The notes beneath the pieces were generated by a model. The model ran no database searches, was not told the origin of the DNA, and worked only from the letters and a program-made list of their open reading frames with translations. Below are positions 38,417 to 52,748 of a stretch of DNA of 64,000 bases, in pieces. The position numbers and the translations under genes were made by a program. Origin of the DNA: Limonium bicolor (lineage: Eukaryota > Streptophyta > Magnoliopsida > Caryophyllales > Plumbaginaceae); NCBI GenBank assembly GCA_023374045.1, contig CM041783.1:127349503-127413502 (forward strand), written 5' to 3'. Numbering within the stretch: the stretch's first letter is position 1; the number at the start of each line of letters is the position of its first letter.

Positions 38417-41400
38417 ATCTACCCCCCTTAAAGAACTTCGTCCTCGAAGTTTACACTTCCCTCACATCTTGGATTAGAATACGGGGATTACATACAGAGA
38501 TAAAACTTCGATAACCAAACACACTTTACATCACAACCTCGGACTTAATGGTCCGGGCAACACATTCACATCCACACATAACATAACATATTCACATGAT
38601 AACCTCGAACTCAATGGTCCGGGTATCTTAACAACATTTACACATACATAATAACCCCTTTGACTCACTGGTCTTGGGTAACATGACAACATTTAGACAC
38701 ACAGGTCTTGATAAATAACAGCCTTTAGACACATAGGTCTATGTAACAACACATTTAGACTCATAGGTCTTAATAGCATACACTTAAGGAGATCAAAATC
38801 AAAATAACCTTTATCACACATACCAAACAACATGTCATAGCATGTATTGCAATCAAAAATACTTTGGTATACACTGTGATCCCGCAGAACCCGGTCGCGA
38901 TGGACACCTTCCGTCCCCGTGTCCTTGGGAGATCAAAACAATCACTTAAGTTTAAAATTTCCTTGTGAGGTTAAGTAAGAGAACTTTAATTATGTAAAGT
39001 ATCTATCAACGTTTTATAAATACCAATTGAAAATCCTTTGAAAACACACACAACTCAAAGTCCAACTTAAGCTCTTTGCTTCTTTATTAGCGTGGTTATT
39101 TGTGACCACTTATAGGGAGCTTCAAGAATCATCCAACCCTGATGTGATCAGCATCAGTGTAGAACTATCCTTCCACTCCAATTTGTGTTCGGCTTCCCTT
39201 GATCACATGCAAATCAAGTTCCACTTCCCACTTCATTTTCAAGCATCAAATAAATCACATTTCCAAATTTTCTATCTTTTAAATCATTCTAATCATGATC
39301 ATAACATCTCCAAAGGATAGAACTTCGTCTATCAGTTATTTCCATTCACTTTAATGTTGTTACCTAGGGAATCTCATTCTCACTAGGTTCTATGTCAGTT
39401 TCGTATTTCTGAATCACTAATAGTATATATACACATATATTTTATCAAAATACGAAACCGTTTCAAATTTATACACTGTCGGGGTTTTGTTCCCCGGGAG
39501 TTGGGAGTTCTCTACTCCCACATTTGTACTCACACAAAATTGTTAACAAATTACACACACACTTATCACAATGGTATTCGCATCCTCTGTGCGCAATTAC
39601 CACAATTCAACCCTGAATGAATGCGTATGTTTACGTAACACACGCACCAATCATCACAACAAATTATTTTGTGCTATGCACAACATAAATCACGTACACT
39701 TGTACGGTAATACACACTAAGTGGTTTTGCGCTCTACCCCCCTTAAAAGGGATTACGCCCACATAATCAATCACTAAACATCGATTTTAAGGTTCTACCG
39801 TCGTGAAGTGTTTTAACTTTCACGCGGTCGATTATACAATGGATTCTGATTAGTGGATCTTAACCATATTGGCGGTTTAGTCCCTAAACCAAGAATTCTC
39901 ATTGGAGTTTGTTTAAACTCTTAGTTGGTTTCGATTCTGGCCTGTTTGGCTTCCAGGCACTAATAATTACCCATTCTCTCATGTTCACCATGTACATTCA
40001 ACACTTGAATCACTGGCTCACTAGTTCTGCTGTGAAACTCTAATAACTGTAGAGCTTAATTGCCCCATTGTTATTCTTACTGTATTGTACATCCCCAATT
40101 GTCACCTTCCTCTTGGTAACAATGGTTTCTCAACCGACGTGTGGTATCTCTTACCGTTAGCGAATTCGGTGAGTTGTAAACTTTCTATCCACTTCCATAA
40201 CAATTTACTGTGTATACAGTTATGTATTTCACAATGATTGACTTGTTCCCTTCCGACTTACTGTCGGTTGAGATTGAGCTACTACCTAGTGTGTAGTGCT
40301 CTCTCAGCTATTTACAACATTTGGGGTATATTCCATACCGATATTTGGCAGTTAGTGCTACTGTAGTCACTTACTGTTAATCATGTCTCCACATTTGGTT
40401 TAGAACAAGTACTCTTTTATTGGTGCGGCTTTGCATTTCTTATGCATCGGCCATTATAACATTATTTGTCCACAATCAACATGTTTCCAATTCCTAGCTA
40501 TCCCACTCGATCATTACTGCGCAAGTGCAATACCAAAACACTCAGTCATACAGAGTGCAGAGGCGTAAACTCTTGACAGTAAATCCCTTATGCGATTCGC
40601 CATGGAATTCACACTGAACTCCTCATCACACCGTACCTATCACTGGATTATTGCCCAGTCTGTTTAATATCGCTTACCTTGCATCACCACTGAGTTTAAC
40701 TCACAACTGGTCTTATCTGCCACATTATTACTCAATAACATTGATACCATGGTCGCCAGCTGCGAACCGTGCTCTTACCCATTGCATAACAACAACTTAC
40801 ATGGTATTTACTGTCATGTTAACTTCCACACATGTACTCACATCATTCGTGTTATGGTTCGTCCTTTATTTGGATGACTACTGTATGCTCCGTGAGCATC
40901 GATCATTCGAGTCACAAGCCGGCATTATTCAGCTCGGTGTTTCACTTTATACACACATACTACTAAGCTAACTGCTCTCTTTCAATAATAACATCGTCCA
41001 TCCTTAACATATTTCTTGAACTTGATTCACATAACTACCGCTCCTGCGGTCTCACAATATCGAGAGGTATCCCCACTCTTAATGCAGTGGTTCGTTTACC
41101 ACTCTATTTACTCATATAACATAAACTTTTGCAGTCAATCTAACTTTCATAACCCATTTTATTTGTGGCTTATAAGCCTTACTGCCTCGAGCTCTGTCCA
41201 TTGTGGACGGTTCACACACATTTATTTCTCTGTACAACATTACATAGTTTGGATATTATATTGGGCTCCATGACAAGGTCGTTACATTCCGTTTCCTTTC
41301 ATGGGATGCCCCTTAGGTTGCTAGTCCGTCTCCTGACAACTTATGTCCAAACTGGGTGTTGGTTTCAACCCTCGTGTTTCTATCACGTTATCTTGTTCAA

Positions 41401-43256
41401 TTATCGTTGATGCAAACACCCTTCAAGGATCGCTCCTGGGTGTTGCTAAGTTATGCCTTTACATCTAGTTCACACTTATTGGTTTATTCAGTTAGCCACG
41501 CCGTTTGCGTTCTTAACTGGCTTATTATCCTCTTCTGTGAGATCAACATTTCCTGATGGTGTAGGTGCTCATTCTGGGAGTTTCATCCCGTTCATTGCAC
41601 ATTAATGTGTCCACATTAGGCATCTGCTTTGCCATGTACAGGCTGGGTCACCATTCCAGCTATAATGTTTATCCCTGGGGATCCTCAAGTCATATACGAT
41701 GTCTTTACATTCAGTTAGTGCACTTCGCACCTCCTGACTCTTAAACATTCCCTGGAAGGAATTCACTAATCCTTCTAATCTCATTATCTTAACTGAGTTC
41801 CTTAACTTCAACCATTCTTGGTAATCCCTAGTTCTTGTTGATTTATACTGCTGACCGTAGAACGGAGTCGAATACTTCCCGTGTTTTGGACTCTACTCGT
41901 ATACATTTGTGGGGTACCATGCTGATACATTACTACTTACCCAACTAACCCATAAACAGGTCTGTCAGGCCCACAAGCTCCTATCGGAGTGCGGTCGTCC
42001 CACATTAAGTTGGTACACTCGTAGTGTCCGTCACATGCCTAGGTGAAGTATTCTGTTGTCAACTCCCTTATATTGTCCCTTGACAATATGCGTCCCGTGC
42101 TTCCCGAACTTAATCGAAGGAAAGTTTATCCACTGTTGTATCTTATCATCTGCCCTTGGTTTAAAAGAAGGTTGGAAAGAAGTGTTGGTTTGAAAGAAAG
42201 TTTGGTTTTGAAAAGAAAAGGGTTTGAATAAATCTGGGTTGAAAGAAAATTTTCATGGTTTCACAACATCTTCTTACCTTAACCAAGTCTAGCTTCTTGC
42301 TGACTGGTGTATTTACAATTACAGAGGTTAGGCTATCTAGCCCTTCCATTGTTATGACGATCACATTTAACTTTATGGTACTTTACCAAGTACTTTGTAG
42401 TGGTTATAAATTTCCCGAACAACCCTGTTATAGCAGCACTTGCCATGGAAAGTGCGCCTTGCTAACTGGCTATCGGTTCAACACATACCGGTTGTGGTAT
42501 TGTTTTTACCCATACTGTCATCAGTGGCCTTGTTGGCACTCACTGATCTTACTGCCTTGATAATAACTCTTCTAGGTGACTTCTCACTGTCTTCACATGA
42601 TAACCATCAACTAGGGTGTTTCCCATTCTGGGAGACCCCTCTTTTTCTTAGTATTGTATTCTTTGTGTAGCCCGTTCCACGTATTTGGGCTCTACGTTGT
42701 AGTTCCCTTGCCGGTTGGTACACCGTTGGTGTATTATTTATCAACTGTGGTCCCGTAGACACTCGTCTCGGGTTTCACTAATCCATTTCTTGCCTGTTGC
42801 ACGGTCGGTGCGTTGCAAGTTGGTTATTCTCGACTGCTTAGCATGTCGACCCAGGTTACCGGAAATTCTATTCTTCCATACACTGATTCTTCACTCTTCG
42901 CTATGGAATGCGGTTAACACTGTTCAGATGGAGACCGTCTCCGGGATTCCCAGTTTTCGGGATCTACCGTATGACAGGTTCTCCGTACCTTTAGAGGTAC
43001 TTAATAACAGCCAGATCGGGTATTCCCGAGTAAAAGAGGACTTCCATCTTTCTGGCGTTGTTGCCCAAGTTATAGAACAGGGATTGTGGAGGGTGGGATG
43101 GATATTGTAGGTTTCCAGTACACACTGGTTACCTAACTAGCATATCTCTCACGCTATCACTCAACCTTTAACCCAAAGTACTTAAATCCTAACTCGGTAC
43201 TTCCTAAGCTCGGCAATTCAGTCATCAGAGCGATACTTCGCTCTGATACCACTTTT
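38417..43256 (-). mobile_element. LARD interior 2, non-coding, near-identical to interior 1
   Basis: Collinear with 19347-24197 from polypurine tract to primer site. The sparse differences are single substitutions and one-base indels (for example ccatattggcgg against ccatatgggcgg near 39866), plus a gggagtt duplication near 39500. Second polypurine-like tract at 39732-39750. The plus-strand ORFs of up to 131 codons repeat those of interior 1 and have no recognisable domain. Confidence 0.85.
43224..43251 (-). promoter_or_regulatory. tRNA-iMet primer-binding site with overlapping hairpin (interior 2)
   Basis: TGGTATCAGAGC on the minus strand at 43251-43240. The 10-bp arms at 43224-43233 and 43238-43247 are identical to those of interior 1. 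Confidence 0.85.
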
Positions 43257-45472
43257 TATAACACCCCATCCAACAATAACACACTTACAATAAACTGCAG
43301 CGGAAAAACAACCTCATCACATTACTTATCTCGTTGGTGTTACACGCCGTTAGCCACCCACGTGGCTAACAAGGCTAATACATACACATTGTACCGGTCT
43401 GATGGGCTAAATTCCCGAGCGACTACACATTACTATCCCTTTCCATTAACACAACAACAACATACACCTTCCAACTATACCGAGTATTTATAACTAATGC
43501 CGATAACAATTTCGGTCTTACTACACCTATTGTATATATACAACATAAACGATTACCCATGTACAATGACTACCCCGTCCTACTCTCGAACGGCTTCCAG
43601 CTCCTTGTACCTGAAATAGGAAAAGAAGAGAAAGGGTGGCCCCCAAGGGGCTCAGCACCTTTGCTGGTATGGTAATCCCGCAGCCCACATGCTACCGGGC
43701 CACGCACAACTAATTGTCGTCTTAACATGTGATTGATTATATTTAGTCATGCACGCAACTGTAAACACACAACACATAACATTTCGCCTCAATGGGCTCA
43801 ACAACCGGATAATGCATCCTTACTTGATAAGTCACTCAAGGTATTCATTATCCCTAGAGTGTTCCTCCTCTAATGGAGCTACTTCCTTAATAGACGACAC
43901 TTACCCTTAAATCGGGTTATCCTTAAACGCCTCTTATCACAAACTGGGAATCATATTCATGATCCACACACTCCACATTATACAACATATAACATACACC
44001 ACATACAACACCTAACAACACTTTGCACGTTTCCACGTGCACAACATAATACCGCAATAGATATTGCATCACAACAAAATACATAACATAACGGGAATGG
44101 TTCTCTTAGGAACCGACCCAAACATAGTTAGTTCACTGGGAGAGCCTAGAGGATGCTGTCAAACTCATGCTAAGCTCGTTTACATAACTCGTTACCGTTC
44201 TGTTAGGCGAAAGAATAACTTAACATAAACATGGATCGGGTTTAGTGACCCGAACACAACATACATAATCCCCAACAGACGTGAGTCAAGAGCCTTGGTT
44301 AAGCTCAGGGGTGATCGAAGACCAATGAAGGAAGACAATCAACAGAGAGGAAGCTGAAGAAACTGTATACAACAACTCCCAAACAACGCGCGACCGGAAC
44401 AACCGGATTCCTCACCCCCCAAAATATATAAATATTCACAGTTAAAGACTCCGCTGTGGAACCTATCACATCAGCACACAATACAGTATTAGAACTGGGT
44501 TAAACATACAAGGGAGATCCCTACATTCACTTACACAACATCACATAATCAACTCACGCATAGCCGTGGTTAGAACGCCCCATGGTTCGGGTCGTTTAAT
44601 CCGAATACCGAACTCTCATGTGATCCTAGACTCAGTTAACTAAGGTTAACACTGCCGAGGTTAAATGGTATCGGAGTTGAACACGCCACATATATGAATT
44701 ACTGTAAACTCATTACATGTTTTATCCTACAACGTGGCAAACATACAGAAAAACACATTGACATACAAGCCGGTGTAATCCGGTAGGACACAGGTTGCAA
44801 GAAAACCATACCTGTCACCGGAGTCCACTTTACCACGTCCACTTATGTTCCTCGAGCAATTCTCGAACAACTGTTAACATCACATGTGTTTTTATTAACA
44901 TCGGGGTTGCTTGATTATTTAATGTCTAATGCTTATAATTTTTCCCCGTTAACTTAGTTAAATAACTTGACATTTTTAACTTGTTTTACTCTCACATTTT
45001 AATACACTTTCCACCCACCAAATTGTGACTATAACTCACCTGACATGTCCTACACAACCTTATAACATCATTACCCATCAATCCCCGTCATTAGACATCT
45101 TTTAATAACCTAAAACAACAATTTTAGAGTGGTCCGGGACTTGGTCCTTACCTTAAGTCCCGGACCAACACTTAATGAAACTCTCGGGTGATTTTACAGA
45201 CTGGTCCGGGACCTTGTACTGCCCCCAAGTCCCGGACCAGAACATTGGTGAAACTCTCGGCCCTTTTTTGTGTATGGTCCGGGACATCATCCACTACCTA
45301 GGTCCCGGACCACTGTAACAGAATCCCAAATATGACATTTTCAAGTCTTGTTTCATCTATTCTCTTCATCCATTGATTACCCAAACTTCATACATAAACT
45401 TAGGCATATTCTAATACCAAAATATCACTTTGATTCTCTTTACAACATTGTCTTTTTTTTTTAATTTTGGGC

Positions 45473-45715
45473 CGTCCGACCCCGTCCGACCCACAGCTGG
45501 GACGGACCATTCCAGAAACTTTTCCCGTCTGCTAAATACTCTTGTCCGACCCATGTCCGACCCAACCATCTGGGTCGGACCATTCCAGAGACTTAGAGCA
45601 CACATGTCCGACCCATGTCCGACCCAACCATCTGGGTCGGACCATTCCAGAAACATCAACGGGTAACTTAACAGAGGCTGTCCGACCCACCCTGGGTCGG
45701 ACCACTGGGTCGGAC
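45473..45715. repeat. GTCCGACCCA palindromic array in LTR C
   Basis: Same array as in LTR A; the first word is shortened by four bases (gtccgaccccgtccgaccc). Confidence 0.75.
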
Positions 45716-46711
45716 AACATCAGAAGTTGTCCAAAACTTGTCAAACTTTTCCAAACTTTTCCTCAAGCCTCCTAATGTGTTCTAACATCATTTGGCACCC
45801 TTAACCCTTCATATAACATCCATAAAACTCATTTTATAACTCCTTAAACACTTACTCTCTTCTTACCAAAATTCCTAACACTTATATTGTTTTCTCCTTA
45901 AGATTTCTAAGTGGTATTTTACCTATAATGACCACTATACCAAGGTGTTTCCTCTACACCTTAACATCGTCTCTCAAGCTTCTTTTCTTACTAACTAAAC
46001 CTCCTTTTTCACATCTTACCTAACATCACTTATTCCTTGGATATCAACATTACCTAAACCTTAAACAACTTCCTAGTTCACCAAAACTTTCTTAAAACAC
46101 TTAGAACTTCTTGCACATTTTCCAAATTTTGCCATAGCTTCTCTTGCATATACTCACATCCAAACACTTAGGTTTTTACCTTATTTCATTCAAAAACACC
46201 TAAAATCCGTCAAACACATTTTTATACACAAACTTCACACATTTAGCACTACATCACAATATAGTGCATAACTTAAATTGCTTGGCACTTAGGCCCTTAA
46301 ATAACATGGCTCTTAGGCCCTTAAATTGCATAAACCTTAAACACTGAATTTCCACAATATATAAGCCTTTGACCTGCAACCTTTACTAGTCTCCTTGAGA
46401 ACACCTTACTAAGTCATTCACCATTTGCTCTTTAGGTAGTTTTAACAAGCATCATAAGCTCATTTCTCCTAAGGCATTAAACCACATTAGGTTAGTATAT
46501 TTACCTCTTTTCCAAACAACTTCTTTCTTGTTTCCTTACAAAACCGGTAAAGTATTTGATTCTTTGTCAACTACTACACAATATACAAACATTGAAATGA
46601 GTATACAAGCTTTAAGCTTCATCTCATTGTAAACCCTAGGTTTACATTGTTTCAAAAACATTAAGGTAGTTGTTTTACCTTGATCTTTGAAGAGAGTTTG
46701 AACATCTATGA

Positions 46712-46716
46712 AGAGA
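46712..46716. repeat. Target-site duplication AGAGA (left)
   Basis: Matches 60953-60957. LTR B shows the unoccupied site ctatgaagagaggactcc at 27659-27676. Confidence 0.9.
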
Positions 46717-49700
46717 TGTAACACCCCTAATACACACATGATACTAAATGAAATCGCAGCGGAATTAAATAACTAAACAGTAACTAATGCTTCGGTGCTA
46801 CAACGCCGTCAACCACCCACGTGGTTGACAAGGCAGAATAAATACAAGTGTACCGGTCTGATGATCAGACTCCCGAGCATAAAACTAAACCATAAATACA
46901 TCATATACAATACCGAGTAATACATACATCCTTCACTGTTAAACATCACTGTAAACTGTCACAACCAAATATAAACAACGCCACGGGAGCACAGGCGCAT
47001 CCCGGGGCAACATCCCAAAAGTATACAAAAGTAAACCTGCATCCTAGGATCTAAAGCCACTCCGCTTCCTCGATCCTCATCCTGCAGTATAAGAAATATG
47101 GATCCCCCGAGGGGGTCAGCAACCCTTGGCTGGTATGGCTAACGCGCAGCCCATCGGCTACCGGGATACGCGCAACCAATTGTCATGATGACATGGCATT
47201 CATTTATATACATAACATAACATAACATATGGCTGAGCATCAACGGTGCACAGCACAACAATACATACACAGTGGATTTTCACTCCACGATAACAAACCA
47301 CAAGGGCCAAATAACACAAGAGCCTAGAGAGTGATTCACTCCCATGTCAAGCTCGTTAAACACACTCATTACCGTTCTGTTAGACGAACGAGTAACTTAA
47401 GTCACAGATGGTTCGGATTTAGTGACCCGAACACACCACACAAACACATGTTCCCACTAAACCGATCATAAGTCAGAATAGGTAAGCTTTGGAAGAAGCT
47501 AGCGGGAGATCGAACGCCAAATTAAGGAGAACAATCTTAACAACATAAGAGTCGAATCTGATTCAGATATCTACTCTTAACTTACATGCATGACCGGATA
47601 ACCGGATTCCTCACTTCCCAGTTAACACTTGTTAGAAGTTCATAGTGGAACTTAACAACCAACACACAATAGGTGGTAAGTCATGTTAGACACACACAAG
47701 GGAAATGAGTCACAACATAACATCACAATAATATGAACAACTGTAAACTCATTACATGTTTAAGTCTTGTAACGTCATAAACACATAGAAAAACATACAA
47801 CACACAAGCCGGTGTAAACCGGTAGGCAACAGACTGCAAGAAAACCATACCTTGGTCCTTGCCTCGTTTGGTTTCCTCCGTAGGTCACTCCTATACATAA
47901 TTAATAACGTCGGTTAATTATTTATTTAACTTCAAACTTACTAAGTATTTAACATGATTGTATGACATGTTTTAATGTCTATCTTACCCTAGGTTACCTT
48001 CATTATACACTCTAGGGTTAACTACATAGGTCACATTCTTTTCTTTTTTTTTTTTTACAAGTTTAGGTCCGACCGACCTTGCCGACCGGACTTGTCCAAG
48101 TCCGGTCGATTCCAGAACATATTTCCGTCAAAATTTTCTACTCCGACCGACCTTGTAAGTCCGGTCGCATGTTCGGTCTATTCCCGAGAGTTTCTTCCCT
48201 TTTAAAATTTAGCCCGACCGGACTTGCCAAGTCCGGTCCTATGTCCGGTCGATTCTAGTAACTCAATCCGTACAGAAAATACAAGCCCGACCGACCTTGC
48301 AAGTCCGGTCCCCAAGGTCGGTCCATTCCAGAAGCCAATTCTCGCAGGGTAAACTGGGCCCGACCGAACTTGCAAGTCCGGTCGCAAGTCCGGTCTGCCC
48401 CAGACCTTTGTTTTCCTTTTTACATTCAACTCCAAACTTCACCCCATGTAACCTAGTACTCCCTAACCTCATTTGGGCACTTTAAACACACTTCAAGACA
48501 TCCTTAAACACTCATAAACTCATTTTCTAATTCCTTAAACCTTTACTTACATCTTCACAAAATTCCTAACACTTACAATGTTTTCTCCCAGTTTTCAAGT
48601 GGTGTTTCATACCTATGATAACTACTATCCCAAAAGCTTTCTCCTTATTTTAACATCATCTCCCAAGCATCATCTCTCACAACTAACTCCTTATATCAAT
48701 CTTGAAATTCTTCTCCAAGTTTACACTTTCTCCTTATTACCAAAGTTTGCCTAAGTATTTACCTAAGTCCAAAATGAGTTTGGTACCTACTAAAACCTCA
48801 AGCTCATGCCTAAGTCCTTGTTACATCCCAAATCACCTTAATGCATGTTTCTTACACAAGAAAAACACTTAACCATTCTAAACACCTCTTAACTTATCAA
48901 CTCATTTTAAACTCCTAGGACTTCACATTTATTACCTAAATTTCGACATAGGTTCTCCTAGAACATTACTAAACCAAAACACATTGTTTTTACCAACAAA
49001 CAACCAAGAACACTAAAAATCCATCAAGCACTTATTATACACAAACTCCACTCACAAAGCACTACATCACAATATAGTGCATAATTTAAATTGCTTGGCA
49101 CTTAGGCCCTTAAATGACATGGCTCTTAGGCCCTTAAGATGCATAAATCATAAACACTGAATTTCCACAATATATTTGCCTTTAACCTGCAAATACACTC
49201 AACAACACATATGCCTTTTACTAAGCCCTTGAGAACACTTTACTAAGTCATTCACCATTTGCTCTTTAGGTAGTTTTAACAAGCATTATAAGCTCATTTC
49301 TCCTAAGGCATTAAACAACATTTGGTTAGTAGATTTACCTCTTTTCCAAACAACTTCTTTCTTGTTTCCTTTAAAAACCGGTAGGGTATTTGATTCTTGA
49401 CAAGTTCTAAACAATATACAAACATTATAATGAGTATTCAAGCTATAAGCTCCATCTCATTGTAAACCCTAATTTTACATGGTTTCAAAAACATTAATGT
49501 AGTTGCTTTACCTTGCTCTTTGAAGAGAGTTTGAATATCTAGCAAGAGAGGACTCCACCTAGTCCATGAAGAGTTGGAATGAAGCTAGAACAAGGTCACA
49601 CAAAGAGCTCCTTCAATATGTATTTTCGGTTACCACAAAAACATGAAGGAAATGAAGTTTTTATTTGAGATTCCTTACCTAGAAGCAAAGGAGAGTAACA

Positions 49701-50632
49701 ATATGTAAAAATACAAGCTCAAGCTCCTTCAATGGAGGAACTCCATGGCACCGAAATGGTGGTCTTGGACTTTTAAGAAGATAGAAATGAAGAGCTTGAT
49801 GAGAGGAAGAGATTGGTGGTTTGTTTTTTGATTTGGACAAGTGAGTAAGATTTTACAAGAGATCAAAGAGGAGTTTTAATGGAGGTGTGTGGTATTACCG
49901 TGAGAGAACAGCAAGAAGAAGGAAGAAGAAGGTTGAGACCGTGGGAAATGAAAGAAAGAATGAGAGAGAGAATGAGATAGAATTGCTTTGAAGATATTTA
50001 TACCTTATAAAGTAAAAAGTAGTTTATTTACTTATCTTTACTTACTTAATACATTAATAAGAGAGTGGTGAGTCACCACACTTAATAAAACCGGCCACCT
50101 TATTAATATGAGGGTATTATAGTCTTTATTTGTCAATTTAATTACTTATACAACATATGTTACAAAATAGCTTATAAAAATTACTATTCATGAAAACAAG
50201 GCACATAGAAGTGAAATTTTTGATTTCCCATTGATATAGACATCCAAATGTGATATCATATAGTACACATATATATTTAAGAGTAATGATGGACATCTAG
50301 CCACTCAAAACTCATTTACAAGACAATTTTTCAAAAATGTGCTTTAAGACTCCTTAAAGCACATTTTGTGTTTAAACTTGTTTTCAAGCTTGGTTTTCTT
50401 TGGTAATTGGTTTAATATGTTCATTAGTGTATAAATGAGATCTTGGTAAGTTCATTAGGTCTTAACCAAGTTTATCCCAAGCTTAGAGCACATTTTGGCT
50501 CTTATTGACTTTAAAGCACATTTTGTGTTTTCTTTTGTTTAAATTTGTTTACTAATGTTTCTAAGACTCTTTTTAGTCTTAATACACCATATTTAAGTGT
50601 TTATACCATATATTAAGGTTTGGGGTATTTCA
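46717..50632 (-). mobile_element. 3' LTR (element sense) of the AlkB chromovirus
   Basis: 3916 bp from TGTAACACCCCTAATAC to ggggtatttca; the GACCGACC array is at 48067-48397. It differs from 57072-60952 by few substitutions and many small indels. No coding ORF. Confidence 0.93.
48067..48397. repeat. GACCGACC palindromic array in chromovirus LTR
   Basis: Five units pairing gaccgaccttg with caagtccggtc-type words and ending in attccagaa-like spacers. Partner array at 58409-58736. Confidence 0.8.
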
Positions 50633-50650
50633 ATCTACCCCCCTTAAAAG
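50633..50650 (-). promoter_or_regulatory. Polypurine tract of the AlkB chromovirus
   Basis: Minus strand cttttaaggggggtagat immediately before the LTR start TGAAATACCCC. Confidence 0.85.
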
Positions 50651-50913
50651 AACTTTGCCCTCAAAGTTCATACTTCCACATATCCTAAATATTAGAACAC
50701 GGGAACACTTATAAACAATACTTCCATACATCATTAACAACATACTTACATAACATTGGACACAAGGTCCTTACAACATAACATCGGGTACATAACATTG
50801 GACACAAGGTCCATACAACATTATCCACATCACTCAGACACAACGGTCTGTAACATAACAACATAACATAGACGATGTATTCAAATACACGCGTACACAC
50901 ATAACCGAAACGG
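50651..50913 (-). repeat. Short-repeat zone between the two polypurine tracts
   Basis: Variants of acattggacacaaggtcc recur near 50752-50835. The ORF here is Cys/Tyr-rich repeat translation, not a gene. Confidence 0.55.
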
Positions 50914-50935
50914 CTCTACCCCCCTTAAAAAGGGG
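50914..50935 (-). promoter_or_regulatory. Second polypurine-like tract
   Basis: The plus strand ctctaccccccttaaaaa repeats the LTR-adjacent tract about 280 bp inside, just past the pol stop. Confidence 0.65.
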
Positions 50936-50963
50936 TACGCCCCGTACCCTATACACATAAGAA

Positions 50964-52748
50964 CTAAGAAGTAAACAATGACGGGTACTTCGCCTTCATC
51001 TTATCTTCCAGCTCCCAAGTGGCCTCCTCAACGTCCTGGTTAGACCAAAGAACTTTCACCAGTCTCACGGACTTATGGCGAGTGTCTCGAGTCTTAGTAT
51101 CCAGAATCTGTACCGGAGTCTCCACTGATCGCATGGTCGGCTCTAAAGTTAGCCTTTCAGGCTGAAGCACATGAGACGGATGAGACATATACTTCTTCAA
51201 CTGGGACACATGAAATATATCATGTACCTTGCCCAGCTCGGCGGGTAGGTCTAGTCTATAGGCTACCGGGCCGATCCGCTCCGTCACAACATAAGGCCCC
51301 ACATATTTTGGGCTCAACTTGCCCTTCTGGCCAAAACAAAATACTCCCTTCATGGGGGATACTCTCAAAAATACCTGATCGCCCACGGCGAACTCCAGGT
51401 CACGTCTGCGCACATCTGCGTATGACTTCTGTCTATCCTGAGCTGCCTTCATGTTAGCCCGGATCTGGCGAACTTCTGCCTGAACTTGTTCAAGATACTC
51501 TGGTCCTATAATGACCGTCTCACTCGACTCATCCCAGCATAATGGCGTGCGGCATGGTCTACCGTACAAGGCCTGGAAGGGAGACATCTTGATCGAAGCG
51601 TGGTAACTGTTGTTGTAACTAAACTCGATCAGATGTAACTTATCAATCCAGCTGGTCTGAAAGTCAAGTGCACAAGCACGTAGCATATCCTCAAGTGTCT
51701 GAATGGTGCGCTCACTCTGACCATCGGTCTGTGGGTGAAACGCTGTACTCAATTTCAGTTCAGTACCCACTGCCTCTCGTGTAGACTTCCAATATCTGGA
51801 TAAGAATCTGGTATCTCTGTCAGATACAATCGTTTTCGGTACACCATGATGTCTTACAATTTCCTTATCAAAGAGTTCTGCCAATCTTGCCACTTTCCAA
51901 GTGTCCTTCATCGGAATGAATCGGGCCACTTTGGTCAGTCGGTCAACTGCAACCCATATCATATTCAGACCTCCCCTTGTAGGCGGAAGCCCTACTACAA
52001 AGTCCATGGAGATATCATGGAACTTCCACTCAGGCACTGGCATTGGCTGTACCATACCACCAGGCCGTCGGTGCTCAAACTTGACCTTCTGGCAAGTGAG
52101 ACACCTCAATACATAATCACTAACATCTTTCTTCATTCCAGTCCACCAAAAATACCTTTTCATACTCTTATACATCTTTGAAGCTCCGGGGTGAATCGAA
52201 GTAGTAGAACAATGGGATTCACTCAATATGCGCTCCTTCAACTCAGTGCCACTCCTAGGTATACACAATCGGCCATTCAGCATAATCAGGTCATCATCGT
52301 GGAGTCTGAAGTCGTACTTCTGACCCTCGAATGTGCCGTCAATAAGCTTCTGCCGGATCTCCAGCATATACTGATCCGTCATCTGAGCACTCCGCACCTC
52401 TTCAACCAAGCCAGTATGAGAGGCTAGCGAATGGAGAGAGTGTGCTCGGTGACTCAGTGCGTCAGCTACCACATTTGCCTTACCCTCTTTGTATTGCAGA
52501 TTAATATCGTAGTCATTCAGAATTTCAACCCACCTTCTTTGCCTCATGTTCAACTCTTTCTGAGTGAACAAGTACTTTAAGCTTTTGTGGTCAGAATAAA
52601 TCATCACACTTACCCCATACAAATAATGTCGCCATATCTTCAATGCGAAGACAATGGCACCCAATTCTAAGTCGTGGGTAGGGTAGTTCTCCTCATGCTT
52701 CTTCAGCTGACGGGAGGCGTATGCTATGACCTTCCCGTGCTGCATCAA
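50964..52748 (-). CDS. pol: Pol C-terminal part: RNase H, integrase, chromodomain-like tail
   Basis: 594 open codons. Residues 1-100 are the later part of RNase H ([36 protein letters not shown]). Integrase follows: zinc-binding H179, H186, C216 and C219 (CLTC), then the DDE core with D249 ([10 protein letters not shown]), D310 (VSDRDTRF) and E346 (TDGQSERT), 35 residues between the last two. Then comes the typical [11 protein letters not shown] and [14 protein letters not shown] region and a C-terminal chromodomain-like segment at about 560-590 ([17 protein letters not shown]), a module known to guide chromoviruses to particular chromatin. The start of RNase H lies in the preceding frame; a one-step frame break near 52750 separates the two. 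No internal stop. Confidence 0.95.
   Translation of the reverse strand: MMQHGKVIAYASRQLKKHEENYPTHDLELGAIVFALKIWRHYLYGVSVMIYSDHKSLKYLFTQKELNMRQRRWVEILNDYDINLQYKEGKANVVADALSHRAHSLHSLASHTGLVEEVRSAQMTDQYMLEIRQKLIDGTFEGQKYDFRLHDDDLIMLNGRLCIPRSGTELKERILSESHCSTTSIHPGASKMYKSMKRYFWWTGMKKDVSDYVLRCLTCQKVKFEHRRPGGMVQPMPVPEWKFHDISMDFVVGLPPTRGGLNMIWVAVDRLTKVARFIPMKDTWKVARLAELFDKEIVRHHGVPKTIVSDRDTRFLSRYWKSTREAVGTELKLSTAFHPQTDGQSERTIQTLEDMLRACALDFQTSWIDKLHLIEFSYNNSYHASIKMSPFQALYGRPCRTPLCWDESSETVIIGPEYLEQVQAEVRQIRANMKAAQDRQKSYADVRRRDLEFAVGDQVFLRVSPMKGVFCFGQKGKLSPKYVGPYVVTERIGPVAYRLDLPAELGKVHDIFHVSQLKKYMSHPSHVLQPERLTLEPTMRSVETPVQILDTKTRDTRHKSVRLVKVLWSNQDVEEATWELEDKMKAKYPSLFTS

Larger units (their letters stand above)
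43257..46716 (-). mobile_element. LTR C of the LARD, left part
   Basis: Begins TATAACACCCCATCC; the terminal TG has become TA (43257-43258). It runs to the AGAGA at 46712-46716 duplicated by the chromovirus insertion. Arrays at 45130-45312 and 45473-45715. Continues at 60958. Confidence 0.9.

Noticed and set aside
51846..52427. Plus-strand ORFs opposite integrase
   Set aside because: Antisense shadows of the pol frame.
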